Shown here piece after piece: positions 1 to 12,162 of a stretch of DNA of 64,000 bases. Every line of letters starts with the position of its first letter. Within the stretch, counting starts at the first letter, position 1. The notes under the pieces were generated by a model that was not told the DNA's origin, did not search any database, and worked only from the letters and a program-made list of their open reading frames with translations. The stretch lies in NCBI GenBank assembly GCA_902810695.1, contig CADDYV010000011.1:1-64000 (forward strand). The letters are read 5' to 3'. This stretch comes from Actinomycetota bacterium. GTDB taxonomy: Bacteria; Actinomycetota; Rubrobacteria; Rubrobacterales; Rubrobacteraceae. Position numbers and translations under genes: made by a program.

Positions 1-1
1 G

Positions 2-1285
2 GGTGGTTCTTCGGGGCAGGGGAGCAACACCCTCAAGGTTGCCTACCAGCTCTATGGGGGCGCGGACCAGGTTCAGCAGCTATTCAAGAGAGTCAAGAAG
101 GACTTCGAGAAGCAAAACCCCAAGGCGAGCATACAGCTTGTGCCCATAAAGGCTTCGGAGAACGACTACTACACCAAGCTCGGTCTGATGCAACGCTCAC
201 CAGAGACGGCTCCGGACGTGGTGTACGAGGACACCTTCCTCATCAACTCGGATGTCAAAGCCGGCTACCTTACGCCCCTGGATAACTACCTCAGCAAGTG
301 GTCCGACTGGTCCGAGTTTTTCAGTACATCCAAGCAGGCTGCCAGGGCGCAGGATGGCAAGATCTACGGCGTCCCGATGGGGACCGACACCAGGGCTCTC
401 TGGTACAGCAAGAAGATCTTCGCCAAAGCCGGGCTGAAAGTGCCCTGGCAACCCAAAAACTGGAACGACATTCTGGCGGCTGCCAGGAAGATAAAGGCCA
501 AGGTGCCGGGGGTTACGCCGTTCAACATCTACTCCGGCAAACCGGCGGGTGAGGCCTCGACGATGCAGGGCTTCGAGATGCTCCTCTACGGGACGAAGAA
601 TCCGCTCTACGACAGCAAGAGCAAGAAGTGGATAGTATCGAGCCCCGGCTTTCTGGACTCCCTCAAGTTTCTGCAGACCGTCTACAAAGAAAATCTGGCG
701 ATAAGCCCGCAGCAGGAGCTCGACCCCAACATCGGCAACGTGGTGGCCCAGCAGCTTTTGCCCTCCGGGAAGCTCGCCATAGACCTGGACGGGTCCTGGA
801 TACCGGGGACCTGGATCAAGGGCGGCCCCAAGCCGTGGCCCGAGTGGCACAAGGTCCTGGCGGTGGCGTACATGCCCACCCAGCACGGCCAGCCGCCGCA
901 CTACACCAGCCTCTCCGGGGGCTGGACCCTCTCCATAAGCTCCAAGAGCGCCAACAAGGACCTCGCCTGGAAGCTCGTCTCGCTCGCCTTGAACAAGCAG
1001 AACTCGATCTTCTACGACGTTGCGGCCAGCCAGATCGCGGTGCGCAAGGATGTGGCGAAGTCTTCCAAGTACCTGAGCAGCAACCCCACCATCAAGACCT
1101 TCACGAATCTGGTGAAGTACACCCACTATCGGCCCGCGTACCCGATCTACCCGCAGGTCTCCAACCAGATCCAGGTCGCGATGGAGAGCGTGATGACCGG
1201 CCAGAGCAGCCCCGAAGCGACCATGAAGCAATACGCCAGCTCGGTGAAGCAGATCGTAGGCAGCTCCAACGCGGTCAGCGTCTAG
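2..1285 (+). CDS. Sugar ABC transporter substrate-binding protein (5' truncated by window edge)
   Basis: This is an extracellular solute-binding protein (family 1) that would deliver a sugar to the two permeases downstream. The reading frame is open from base 2, so the start codon, signal peptide and lipobox lie before the window. The visible N-terminus is a Gly/Ser-rich linker (GGSSGQGSNTLK) followed by the mature fold (VAYQLYGGADQ), as expected just after a lipoprotein anchor. The family-typical segment APDVVYEDTF and a Trp/Tyr-rich ligand region follow. The stop codon TAG shares one base with the next start. The alpha-mannosidase gene in the same operon suggests a mannose-containing ligand, but that is inference. 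Confidence 0.93.
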   Translation, partial: GGSSGQGSNTLKVAYQLYGGADQVQQLFKRVKKDFEKQNPKASIQLVPIKASENDYYTKLGLMQRSPETAPDVVYEDTFLINSDVKAGYLTPLDNYLSKWSDWSEFFSTSKQAARAQDGKIYGVPMGTDTRALWYSKKIFAKAGLKVPWQPKNWNDILAAARKIKAKVPGVTPFNIYSGKPAGEASTMQGFEMLLYGTKNPLYDSKSKKWIVSSPGFLDSLKFLQTVYKENLAISPQQELDPNIGNVVAQQLLPSGKLAIDLDGSWIPGTWIKGGPKPWPEWHKVLAVAYMPTQHGQPPHYTSLSGGWTLSISSKSANKDLAWKLVSLALNKQNSIFYDVAASQIAVRKDVAKSSKYLSSNPTIKTFTNLVKYTHYRPAYPIYPQVSNQIQVAMESVMTGQSSPEATMKQYASSVKQIVGSSNAVSV

Positions 1286-2205
1286 TGAAGGCCGTGACGA
1301 TCCAGAAGTCAGCACCGGTAAGCCCGCCTCTGTGGGTGCGCTTGAAGGACCACTTTCGATGGATAGGGCCTATGGCGCCCGCGCTGGTCATCATCGCTCT
1401 GTTTTTCGCCGGCCCGATAATCTGGACCTTCTACATAGCGTTCACCAACATGGAGCTTACGGGCTCGACGGCGAGCACCTACTCCTTCGTGGGGCTGCAG
1501 AACTTCCAGCACATGTTCAACGACCCGACCTTCCGCCAGTCGGTGGTGCTTACCATAATCTTCACGCTGGGCTCGGCGGTCGTGGGGCAGGCGGGACTGG
1601 GGATGCTCCTGGCGCTCCTGATGCGGGGCAAAAACGGCGTTTTCCGGGGGATCCTGGGCGCCATCATCGTCGGGGCGTGGGTGGTGCCCGAGATCGTCGC
1701 CGCGTTCATCTGGTACGCGTTCTTGAACCAGCAGGGTTCTCTGAACGTGTTCCTGGGGGCGTTCGGTCTTCCCCAGAACAACTGGCTGTACGTGGCGCCG
1801 ATGGTCTCGGTCATCCTGGCGAACGTGTGGCGGGGGACCGCGTTCTCGATGCTGGTGTTCTCGGCGGCGCTCTCCGACGTCCCGAAGGATCTCCTGGAGG
1901 CCGCGGCGATTGACGGAGCCGGGTCCATGCAACGTCTCATCCGCGTAACGCTGCCGCTGATCAAGAATTCGATCATGACGAACCTGATCCTGATAACCCT
2001 GCAGACCCTCGCCCTGTTCACCCTCATCTTTGCCATGACCGGCGGGGGACCGGGGACCAAGAGCCAGACCCTGCCCATCTACATGTACCAGGAAGCTTTC
2101 AAGTTCTACCAGCTCGGTTACGGCGCGGCCATCGCGCTCGTGCTGCTCGTCATCGGGGCGGTTGCGTCCCTGATCTACGTCCGCGTCCTGAGGGTGGAGA
2201 TATGA
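1285..2205 (+). CDS. Sugar ABC transporter permease (MalF/UgpA type)
   Basis: Inner-membrane subunit of a carbohydrate importer, about 306 residues. About six hydrophobic segments are visible, the first near PALVIIALFFAGPIIWTF. The cytoplasmic EAA loop reads LEAAAIDGAGSMQRLIRVTL, the contact site for the ATPase. I chose GTG at 1285 because it overlaps the preceding TAG by one base (TAGTG); an in-frame GTG at 1294 is an alternative. The stop overlaps the next ATG (ATGA). No ATP-binding subunit is encoded here, so a shared MsiK/UgpC-like ATPase elsewhere probably energises it. Confidence 0.93.
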   Translation: MKAVTIQKSAPVSPPLWVRLKDHFRWIGPMAPALVIIALFFAGPIIWTFYIAFTNMELTGSTASTYSFVGLQNFQHMFNDPTFRQSVVLTIIFTLGSAVVGQAGLGMLLALLMRGKNGVFRGILGAIIVGAWVVPEIVAAFIWYAFLNQQGSLNVFLGAFGLPQNNWLYVAPMVSVILANVWRGTAFSMLVFSAALSDVPKDLLEAAAIDGAGSMQRLIRVTLPLIKNSIMTNLILITLQTLALFTLIFAMTGGGPGTKSQTLPIYMYQEAFKFYQLGYGAAIALVLLVIGAVASLIYVRVLRVEI

Positions 2206-3047
2206 AAGCACCATCCGTCGCTATGCCCCGCAAGAGCGTGAGTGCGGCGCTCGCCTACGCGGTGCTCACCCTGATCGGGATACTCTTCCTGGTGCCGTTC
2301 GTGTGGCTGTTTCTGGCGTCGGTGAACCCTTCGGCGAGCCTCGCCGTTACCGTGCCGAAGAGCCCCTCGCTGGCGAACTTCAAGAGCGTGTTTACCAGCG
2401 ACACCACGCTCACGCCGTTCGCGAACGGCCTGCTCATATCCGGGGGTACGGGGATACTGACGATGGTCTCGGCGGCCCTTGCTGCCTACCCGCTCTCCCG
2501 CTACAACCTGCGCTTCAAGCGGCCTTTCATGTACACGATCCTGTTCGCAACGGGCTTGCCGGTTACGGCCATACTCGTCCCGGTCTACGCGCTCTTCGTC
2601 CAGCTCAACCTTCTGGACTCGTTCTTCGGGACGATCATGTTCATGACGGCGACCTCTCTGCCGTTCGCCATCTGGCTGATGAAGAACTTCATGGACTCGG
2701 TGCCGCTGGAGCTTGAAGAGGCAGCCTGGGTGGACGGCGCCTCGGCGCTGAAGTCGCTGCGTACGATAGTGCTTCCGCTGATGTTGCCCGGCCTGGGGGT
2801 GGTTGGAATCTTCACCTTCATCCTGGCCTGGGGCAACTTCTTCGTGCCGTTCATCCTGCTTCTCTCGCCCAACAAGCAGCCAGCGGCGGTGAGCATCTAC
2901 CAGTTCTTCGGCCAGTACGGCTCGGTGGCCTACGGGCAGCTCGCCGCGTACTCGATCCTGTACTCCGCGCCGGTCGTCGCGCTGTACGTCTTTATCTCGC
3001 GCTTCCTGGGCGGGGCGTTCAACCTCGCCGGGGCCGTCAAGGGGTAA
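2202..3047 (+). CDS. Sugar ABC transporter permease (MalG/UgpE type)
   Basis: Second membrane subunit of the importer, 281 residues with about six transmembrane segments. The EAA loop reads LEEAAWVDGASALKSLRTIV about two thirds along the protein, as in MalG-type permeases. The ATG overlaps the previous TGA by four bases, so the two subunits should be translated in step. Sixty-four bases separate its stop from the alpha-mannosidase gene. Confidence 0.93.
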   Translation: MKAPSVAMPRKSVSAALAYAVLTLIGILFLVPFVWLFLASVNPSASLAVTVPKSPSLANFKSVFTSDTTLTPFANGLLISGGTGILTMVSAALAAYPLSRYNLRFKRPFMYTILFATGLPVTAILVPVYALFVQLNLLDSFFGTIMFMTATSLPFAIWLMKNFMDSVPLELEEAAWVDGASALKSLRTIVLPLMLPGLGVVGIFTFILAWGNFFVPFILLLSPNKQPAAVSIYQFFGQYGSVAYGQLAAYSILYSAPVVALYVFISRFLGGAFNLAGAVKG

Positions 3048-3111
3048 TCTTAAAAAGAATGCCGCCGATTATCGCTCCCTGCAAACTACGGAGCGAGCTA
3101 GAAAGGAGCAG

Positions 3112-6100
3112 ATGGATCGCAGAGACGAACTCCGCCTGCAGCGCCTCGTCCGCCGGATAGAGGAGCTAAGACTCTGGCGTAACGCGCGTGAGCGCAACAT
3201 CCGGGAGTGGCGCTTTTCCGCCGGGAACGGCAACGTCAGCAAGGTGAGGCTGGGCGATTTCTGGCCGGAGCCCGGGCTTCCGGTCCGGCTGTGGACGGAG
3301 ACGGAGGTTCCTCTGGAGTGGGTGGGGAACCCGGTCGAGATGGAGCTGTGGCTGGGTGGTGAAGGCTTCGTCAGGCTTTCGACCGGCGTAAGCGGCGGGT
3401 TGAACCCCTACCACACCGGCTTCAAGGTGGCGGAGAAGGCGCGGGGCGGAGAAGCGGTGTCTGTCGAGGCCGAGGTCGTGCCGAGGAGCATCTTCGGTTC
3501 GAGGGTGGCCGAGCCGCGCGTCGAGCGGGCCGCCCTGGTGGTGCCGGAGACGGAGGTGCGCGCTTTGGAGCGGGACCTTGCCTTAATCTCCGAAGCCTGC
3601 GAGCAGCTAGACGACCACGAGGCGGTGCCGCATCTGCTCGGCGTTCTCGAAGATGCCTTCGCGGGCCTTGCGGGACGCTGGCCTTCAGGCACGGAGGTTT
3701 CCCTTACGCGGTATTTGCAGAGCTACACTCGCCTGGGCGACGGGGCCCCCTGGAGCCTGCCGGAGCCACCGCGGGAGGTCGAGCCGCTCCCCGAAGAGAG
3801 CCGCCGGGCCGTGCGCGAGGCGCGCAAGCTCGTCGCGAGCCGCCTGGAGGAGATCAAGCGCGAGTACCCCCCAGTCGGGAGGCTGGCGCTCACCGGGCAC
3901 GCGCACCTGGATCTCGCATGGCTCTGGCCCGTCGCCGAGACACGCCGCAAGGGGCGCAGGACCTTCGCCAGCGTCCTCTCGCTCATGGACCGCTACGAGG
4001 ACTTCACCTTCAACCAGTCCTCGGCCCAGCTCTACGAGTGGATCGAGGAAGAGGCCCCCGAGTTGTTCGAGCGCGTCAAAAAGCGCGTTGCGGAGGGACG
4101 CTGGGAGCCGGTCGGCGGCTCGTGGACCGAGAATGACTGCCAGATCCCCGGCGGCGAATCCATGGCGCGCCAGCTCCTCTACGGCCAGAAGTATTTCGAG
4201 GAAAAGTTCGGGCGCTGCTCGACGGTGGCCTGGCTCCCCGACGCCTTCGGCTTCTCGCCTGCGCTGCCCCAGCTCCTCAAGGGCGCGGGGATGGATGGTT
4301 TCTTTACCTACAAGCTCAACTGGAGCGAGAACAACCGCTTCCCCTACGACCTCTACCTCTGGGAAGGGCTGGACGGTACGACCGTCGTGGCCCACGACTT
4401 CGACAACCCCGGCCAGGACTACAACGGCAACATCACGCCGCACGACCTGCTCGGCACCTGGCGAAACTTTGAGGGCAAGAGGCGGCATCCCGAGAGCATC
4501 TTCTCCTTCGGCTGGGGTGATGGTGGCGGCGGTCCGAGCGAACAGATGCTGGAGAACTACGCTCGCCTGAAGAGCTTTCCGGCGCTGCCCCGGCTCCGCA
4601 TGACCCGCGTTGACGAGTTCTTCGCCTCGCTCCCGCGCGAGGGACTGCCGAAGTGGACCGGAGAGCTCTACCTGGAACTCCATCGGGGTACGCTCACCAC
4701 GCAGGCCAGGGCGAAGAAGCTAAACCGCGAGGCCGAGCACCGCCTGCTCGAAGCCGAGGCTTTCGTAACTATCGCCTCGCTGAACGGAGCGCCGTACCCT
4801 GATGAAAAATTCGAGCGGGCCTGGAAGTCGCTGCTTCTCAACCAGTTCCACGATATTTTGCCGGGAACCTCCATCCCGGAGGTCTACCAGGAGGCCCACC
4901 GCCAGCTCGAAGCCGTGGTCGGGGCCGCGGAGAAGCTGCGCGATAACGCTTTGAGAGAGTTCGTGAATGATGGGGGCGATGCGCTGGTAGTGGCAAACGT
5001 CTCGCTCTCGCCGCGCCCACTCTCCGTACTTTTACCCGAGGATGCCGGTAAGATCTCATCCATTACCGATATGAAAGGCAACCCGCTGCCCGCGCAGAGA
5101 ACCGGAGAAGGGCTGCTCATTCACGCGCCGGGCCGTCTGGTGCCGTCTCTCGGTTGGATCTCTTTGCTAAAGCGCCGTGAGGAAGCTGACGACTTAACCC
5201 CGGAAGCTGCCGTATGGTCCGGGGAATCGGAGGACAGAACTTTCCTCGAAAACGAATTTTTGCGGGTGGAGATCGGGAGCGACGGCACGATCCACCACCT
5301 CTACGACAAAGAGCATGACCGGGAGGTCCTGAGCGACCGGGGCAACCAGCTCTGGGCCTACACCGACAAACCCCGTGAGTGGGAGGCGTGGGACATAGAC
5401 GAGGACTACGAGCGTGAGGGAGAGGAGATCCCCGCTGCCCGGAGCGTTGAGGTCGTAGAGGAAGGTCCCCTGCGGACGGCGGTTCGCGTCGTGCGCCGCT
5501 GGCGAGACTCCACCATTGAGCAGAGCTACCGGCTGCTCTCCAGATCGCGACGCTTGGACATCGAGACACACGTGGACTGGCACGAGCGAAGGGTGCTTCT
5601 GCGCGCGCTCTTCCCTCTGAACGTCCGCTCCCACGAGGCTACCTTCGAGACCATGTTCGGCGCCCAGAAACGCCCGACCCACCGAAACACTTCCTGGGAT
5701 CAGACCAGATTCGAGGTCTCCGCCCATCGCTTCTGCGACCTCTCCGAGCCCGGCTACGGCGTCGCGCTCCTCAACGACGGCAAGTACGGCCACAGCGCCA
5801 GAGACAACGTGCTCGGCATAAGCCTCATCAGGAGCCCCATGTACCCGGATGCTCTCGCCGACGAGGGCCGCCACCACTTCACCTACGCGCTCTACCCGCA
5901 CCCCGGCGACTGGACCGAGTCGGGCGTTACTGAGGAGGCGCTCGCGCTCAACAGCCCGCTCCTCGCCGTGCAGGGTGGGACGGGCGCGCCGGAGTTCTCG
6001 TTCGTCGAGGTCGGGGGAACGAAGCTCGCGCTCGGGAGCCTCAAGCGGGCCGAGGATGGGCGCGGTGTGATCCTGCGCCTCTATGAACCGCACGGCGCGC

Positions 6101-6270
6101 GCGGAAAGTGCACCCTGCGCTTCTGTAACAGAGTACGGAACGCCGCGCGGACCAACCTGCTCGAAGAACCGCTGGAAAGCGGTGATCTCACAGTCGAGGG
6201 TAACGCGGTCCGTTTTTCGGTACAGCCCTTCGAGGTCGTGACGCTGCGCGTCGAGCCGGAAGAGGAGTAA
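3112..6270 (+). CDS. Alpha-mannosidase, glycoside hydrolase family 38
   Basis: A 1052-residue GH38 enzyme that would release mannose from alpha-mannosides brought in by the adjacent importer. The zinc site HxD is visible as GHAHLDLAW (His265, Asp267) and the family nucleophile as WLPDAFGFSP (Asp377). The middle domain and the C-terminal beta-sandwich follow, and the total length matches bacterial GH38 enzymes. There is no signal peptide, so it should act in the cytoplasm. A ribosome site GAAAGGAGC lies just before the ATG. It is followed by two aldo/keto reductase genes in the same direction. Confidence 0.93.
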   Translation: MDRRDELRLQRLVRRIEELRLWRNARERNIREWRFSAGNGNVSKVRLGDFWPEPGLPVRLWTETEVPLEWVGNPVEMELWLGGEGFVRLSTGVSGGLNPYHTGFKVAEKARGGEAVSVEAEVVPRSIFGSRVAEPRVERAALVVPETEVRALERDLALISEACEQLDDHEAVPHLLGVLEDAFAGLAGRWPSGTEVSLTRYLQSYTRLGDGAPWSLPEPPREVEPLPEESRRAVREARKLVASRLEEIKREYPPVGRLALTGHAHLDLAWLWPVAETRRKGRRTFASVLSLMDRYEDFTFNQSSAQLYEWIEEEAPELFERVKKRVAEGRWEPVGGSWTENDCQIPGGESMARQLLYGQKYFEEKFGRCSTVAWLPDAFGFSPALPQLLKGAGMDGFFTYKLNWSENNRFPYDLYLWEGLDGTTVVAHDFDNPGQDYNGNITPHDLLGTWRNFEGKRRHPESIFSFGWGDGGGGPSEQMLENYARLKSFPALPRLRMTRVDEFFASLPREGLPKWTGELYLELHRGTLTTQARAKKLNREAEHRLLEAEAFVTIASLNGAPYPDEKFERAWKSLLLNQFHDILPGTSIPEVYQEAHRQLEAVVGAAEKLRDNALREFVNDGGDALVVANVSLSPRPLSVLLPEDAGKISSITDMKGNPLPAQRTGEGLLIHAPGRLVPSLGWISLLKRREEADDLTPEAAVWSGESEDRTFLENEFLRVEIGSDGTIHHLYDKEHDREVLSDRGNQLWAYTDKPREWEAWDIDEDYEREGEEIPAARSVEVVEEGPLRTAVRVVRRWRDSTIEQSYRLLSRSRRLDIETHVDWHERRVLLRALFPLNVRSHEATFETMFGAQKRPTHRNTSWDQTRFEVSAHRFCDLSEPGYGVALLNDGKYGHSARDNVLGISLIRSPMYPDALADEGRHHFTYALYPHPGDWTESGVTEEALALNSPLLAVQGGTGAPEFSFVEVGGTKLALGSLKRAEDGRGVILRLYEPHGARGKCTLRFCNRVRNAARTNLLEEPLESGDLTVEGNAVRFSVQPFEVVTLRVEPEEE

Positions 6271-6306
6271 GATACTCTGGAGCAAAACGGGAAAGGAGGC
6301 GAAGAG

Positions 6307-7182
6307 ATGGAACATCGCCGCTTGGGACGGCTGGGACGTGAGATATCGGTTTTGATCTACGGCGGGGCTGCGCTCGCGGAGGTGAGCCCAGATGTGGCGG
6401 ACGAGTCCATATCCCACGCTCTGGAAGCGGGCGTAACCCACTTCGACACCGCCCCCGACTACGGCGACTCCGAGCTGCACTACGGACGCTGGATGCCCGA
6501 GATTCGCGACGGGATCTTCCTCTCTACCAAGATCGAGGAGCGCGACAGAGACGGAGCCTGGCGCAACATCCACGCCTCGCTCGAAAGGTTACGGGTAGAC
6601 AACGTGGACCTCATCCAGCTCCACGCCTACGGAGACCTCGAAGACCTCGACCGCGCAACAGGCTCCGACGGTGCTCTGGAGGCGGCGGTAGAGGCCAGGG
6701 AGCAGGGACTGGTCGGGGCTGTCGGCATCACCGGACACGGTGACGGGGCTCCGGCCACCCACCTCGAAGCCCTGCGGCGCTACCCGTTCGACACCGTACT
6801 CACGCCCTGGAACTACATCCTCTCCACCGACGAGTCCTTCCGGGGTGACTTCGAGGCTCTGGTCGAAGAGGTAAGACTCCAGGATGCGGGCCTCATGACC
6901 ATAAAGACCATCTCGCGGCGCAACTGGCCGGGGGGCAATCCCCTCGAAGGGCAACGGTACGCGACGTGGTACGAGCCGTTCGACGAGCAGGAGTACATAA
7001 GCGCGGCGGTTGCCTGGGTGCTCTCGCACGAGTACATCAGCGGCATACCCATGGTCGGGGACGTGAACCTGGTGCCGAAGGTGATCGAAGCGGAGCGCAA
7101 CAGAATGCCTCTGGAGAGGGCAGAAGAGGTGCTCCAGAGGGCCCCGGATTACACCTCGCCGTTTGTCTCGATGCCGTTCTAG
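6307..7182 (+). CDS. Aldo/keto reductase family protein
   Basis: A 291-residue TIM-barrel oxidoreductase. The expected catalytic set is visible: Asp and Tyr in FDTAPDYGDSE, Lys in STKIEE, and His in LIQLHAYG. A strong ribosome site AAAGGAGG precedes the ATG. The C-terminal part resembles AKRs that act on sugars or inositol-like substrates. It follows the alpha-mannosidase gene by 36 bases and is probably co-transcribed, so a role in oxidising or reducing the released sugar is likely but not proven. Confidence 0.88.
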   Translation: MEHRRLGRLGREISVLIYGGAALAEVSPDVADESISHALEAGVTHFDTAPDYGDSELHYGRWMPEIRDGIFLSTKIEERDRDGAWRNIHASLERLRVDNVDLIQLHAYGDLEDLDRATGSDGALEAAVEAREQGLVGAVGITGHGDGAPATHLEALRRYPFDTVLTPWNYILSTDESFRGDFEALVEEVRLQDAGLMTIKTISRRNWPGGNPLEGQRYATWYEPFDEQEYISAAVAWVLSHEYISGIPMVGDVNLVPKVIEAERNRMPLERAEEVLQRAPDYTSPFVSMPF

Positions 7183-7224
7183 GTATATCTCCTACCGGAA
7201 GGCAGGACTTTCAGGGAGGTTCTC

Positions 7225-8178
7225 TTGGAGAAGCGTAGCTTCGGCATGACGGGGATGGATATCACCCTGATAGGCTTCGGGAGCTGGGCCGTAGGCGGCA
7301 GCGGGTGGGCCGGGGCCTGGGGCCCGCAGGACGACGAGGAAGCCATCGGAGCCATAAGGCGCGCCGTAGAGCTCGGCATGAACTGGGTGGATACCGCCGC
7401 CGTCTACGGGTTGGGTCACTCCGAGGAGCTGGTCGCCCGCGCCCTCGACGGCCTCCCCGAGGCCGACCGCCCCTACGTCTTTACCAAGTGCTCGCTGGTC
7501 TGGGACGAGAGCAGCGAGGTCCACAACGTTCTCAAGAAAGACTCCGTAAAGCGGGAGTGCGAGGACAGCCTGCGCCGTCTGCAAACAGACGTCATAGACC
7601 TCTATCAGATCCACTGGCCCATCCCCGACGAGGACATCGAGGAGGGCTGGGCGGCGATGGCCGAGCTCAAGGACGAGGGTAAGGTGAGGCATATCGGGGT
7701 CTCGAACTTCGACGTCTCCCAGATGAGGCGTTGCGAGGAGATAGCCCCGGTCGAGACGCTCCAGCCACCCTACAACATGCTCGACCGTGACATCGAGGAG
7801 AACATCCTGCCCTACTGCGAGGAGAACGGGATAGGTGTGATCGTCTACTCGCCGATGAAGAGCGGGCTCCTGACCGGCAAGATGACCCCCGAGAGGGTCG
7901 AGAACATGCCGGATGACGACTGGCGCAAGACCCACCCGGATTTCAACGAGCCGAAGCTCTCCTACAACCTCAAGCTGGTCGAGCTTCTGCGCGAGATAGG
8001 GGACTCCCACGACGCCTTTCCCGCCGAGGTGGCCATAGCGTGGACCCTGCGCCATCCGGCGGTAACAGCCGCGATAGTCGGCGGGCGGGGGCCGGCTCAG
8101 GTAGACGGAATCATCGGCGCGGCGGACCTGGATCTCACCGAAAAAGACCTGAACCGGATAGAGGAGTTTCTCGAATAG
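7225..8178 (+). CDS. Aldo/keto reductase (YajO/IolS-like)
   Basis: A 317-residue aldo/keto reductase. It starts at TTG (MEKRSFGMTGMD) with AGGGAGG upstream. The catalytic residues are Asp/Tyr in VDTAAVYGLGHSE, Lys in FTKCSLVW and His in LYQIHWP. The NADP-binding end VGGRGPAQVDG is intact. It is the last gene of the mannoside operon and converges on the CO dehydrogenase operon with 86 bases between stops. Its N-terminal order of motifs matches the decayed reductase that ends the second sugar operon. Confidence 0.9.
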   Translation: MEKRSFGMTGMDITLIGFGSWAVGGSGWAGAWGPQDDEEAIGAIRRAVELGMNWVDTAAVYGLGHSEELVARALDGLPEADRPYVFTKCSLVWDESSEVHNVLKKDSVKRECEDSLRRLQTDVIDLYQIHWPIPDEDIEEGWAAMAELKDEGKVRHIGVSNFDVSQMRRCEEIAPVETLQPPYNMLDRDIEENILPYCEENGIGVIVYSPMKSGLLTGKMTPERVENMPDDDWRKTHPDFNEPKLSYNLKLVELLREIGDSHDAFPAEVAIAWTLRHPAVTAAIVGGRGPAQVDGIIGAADLDLTEKDLNRIEEFLE

Positions 8179-8264
8179 TTCCCTGCACGGGCGCAGCGGC
8201 TACCGCTGGTGAGAGAGGATGGAAATGCCGAAGATGGCGTGCTGGCTTACGCGGCTTTCATGGG

Positions 8265-8870
8265 CTACGCGCCGCTCCGCCAGTGGGTGAGGGCTGCTTC
8301 GTAATCTTCTGGAGTGTCCACGTCCGGGGGTAGTGCGGCTTCTATCTCGGTTCGCAAAACCCGCTCCGGGTAAGCTTCGATGAGCTTCCAGACGGCCTTA
8401 TCCCCGTGCAGACCGCGTAGATCCCCGAAAGCTGCCCGTGAGAAGATGAACGGGTGCCCGAGCTTTCCCTGGTAAGAGGCTACGGAGGCCCAGGGCCTCT
8501 CCCACCGCCACCCGGCAAGCGCGAGGTTTATGAACTCCGGTCTCACACCCGGCTGGTCGCCCAGGAGCAGTACGAGTGCTTCGCAGTTTTCACCCGCGGC
8601 GTCCATCCCGGCGAGCAGCGAGGAAGCGCAGCCCGTGCCGTAGGTCGTGTTCTCGACCACCACAGCCCGGCCGAAATCCACGGAGTTTCGCAACTCTTCT
8701 GATGCCCGCCCCAGCACCACCACGACCCGGCCGAGGTTCGAGGCGGTGGCATTGCGCACCGCCTGTCCGAGCAGGGTAGTCTCGCCGAAGGGCAGCAGTT
8801 GCTTGGGGGTGCCGAACCTGCTGGAGCGGCCCGCGCCGAGCACCACGCCCACTACTTCTCGTTCGCGCAT
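8265..8870 (-). CDS. MocA-type molybdenum cofactor cytidylyltransferase
   Basis: A 201-residue nucleotidyltransferase with the signature GVVLGAGRSSRFGTPKQLL near the N-terminus and LLLGDQPGV in the middle, as in MocA/MobA-like enzymes. MocA adds CMP to molybdopterin, making the cytosine dinucleotide cofactor that CO dehydrogenases of this family need. That fits its place as last gene of the cox operon. I placed the start at ATG 8870, which overlaps the upstream TGA by one base (TGATG). An in-frame start 17 codons upstream would overlap the previous gene more deeply and adds nothing conserved. Confidence 0.88.
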   Translation of the reverse strand: MREREVVGVVLGAGRSSRFGTPKQLLPFGETTLLGQAVRNATASNLGRVVVVLGRASEELRNSVDFGRAVVVENTTYGTGCASSLLAGMDAAGENCEALVLLLGDQPGVRPEFINLALAGWRWERPWASVASYQGKLGHPFIFSRAAFGDLRGLHGDKAVWKLIEAYPERVLRTEIEAALPPDVDTPEDYEAALTHWRSGA

Positions 8871-9810
8871 CACGCGGAGATCCAGTGCTTTCCAGGGTTG
8901 CTGTCGAACTCGCGCTTGCACGCTGCCGAGCAGAAGTGGTACGTCTCTCCGCCGTACTCGCTCGTGTGCCGGGATGTTGCCACCTCGACGCTCATCCCGC
9001 AGACGGGGTCTGTAGCGTACTCGGGTTGAGATCTTTCCAGCAGACCGGGGCGGCGTTTGGCGTGTAAAGACAAGATCTCGACCATTATGGAGAGCGATAT
9101 CTCCTCTGGTCCGCTCGCTCCTATCGGGAGTCCGGCGGGCGAACGCACCACCTTCAGATCCTTCTCGCCATACCCGCGGGAGCGCAGCTCCGAGAGTACG
9201 CTCCCTGCCCGGCGCGCGCTGGCGACGAGCCCGATATACGGGAGCTTCAGCTTGATCCCGGCCTCTATGGCATCCTCGTCGAACTCGCCGAAAGTGGCGA
9301 CGACCATCCAGGTATCCCGCGGGTAGAGGACCGCCTCATCGCTCAGTTCCGTCCCGGCTCCCATCGGGATGAACCTGAAACCGAGAGGCGGGGCTATGGC
9401 GGCCAGCGTGTTTACCACTGGCGAATCACCTGCCGCCACGAGCGTGGGACGGGGAAGGAACGGCTCGACATAGAGGTCCGCCGTGCCTTCGCTGAGGCAG
9501 GTCATCTGTGCCATGCGGACGCCCGGCTGGTGGACGGCGGTGTCGGGTGTGATCCTGACGAGCCGGGGCGAGCCTTCTTCTAGGGCGGCGAGAGCTTCCC
9601 GGCGTGCTGTGGGTTGGATGCACCCGCCGCCGACCCAGCCTTCCATGCTTCCGTCCGGGAATACGATAGCCCGATTGCCGACGCGGGCAGATGTCGAGGG
9701 CTCGGTACGCACCACCGTAACCAAGGCGAAGGGGCGCTCCGCCTGCGCAAGCTCTCCAGCCCGCCGCAGCGAGTCCGCCCGGCGGGCGGCGGTGTTCGGG
9801 CCGGACGCTT

Positions 9811-9814
<4 letters not shown>
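8870..9814 (-). CDS. XdhC/CoxI-family maturation factor with C-terminal YHS domain
   Basis: Likely binds the molybdenum cofactor and helps sulfurate and insert it into the CO dehydrogenase. The XdhC core is seen as VGGGCIQPTARREA and the Rossmann part as LVAAGDSPVVNTLA. A YHS metal-binding domain is fused at the C-terminus (DPVCGMSVEVA, HFCSAACKREF). The start is uncertain. TTG at 9724 would remove the conserved first helix, whereas the frame upstream still encodes it (LRRAGELAQAERPFALVTV). No ATG, GTG or TTG exists there, and the only candidate at the coxL stop is CTG at 9814, overlapping it as CTGA. I give the longer form; 9724 is the conservative alternative. Confidence 0.82.

Positions 9815-12161
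<2,347 letters not shown>

Positions 12162-12162
<1 letters not shown>

Noticed and set aside
5194-6573. Long open frame (459 codons) opposite the alpha-mannosidase gene
   Set aside because: It is antisense to a clear GH38 gene with intact motifs; GC-rich third positions create such frames. No ribosome site or family match.
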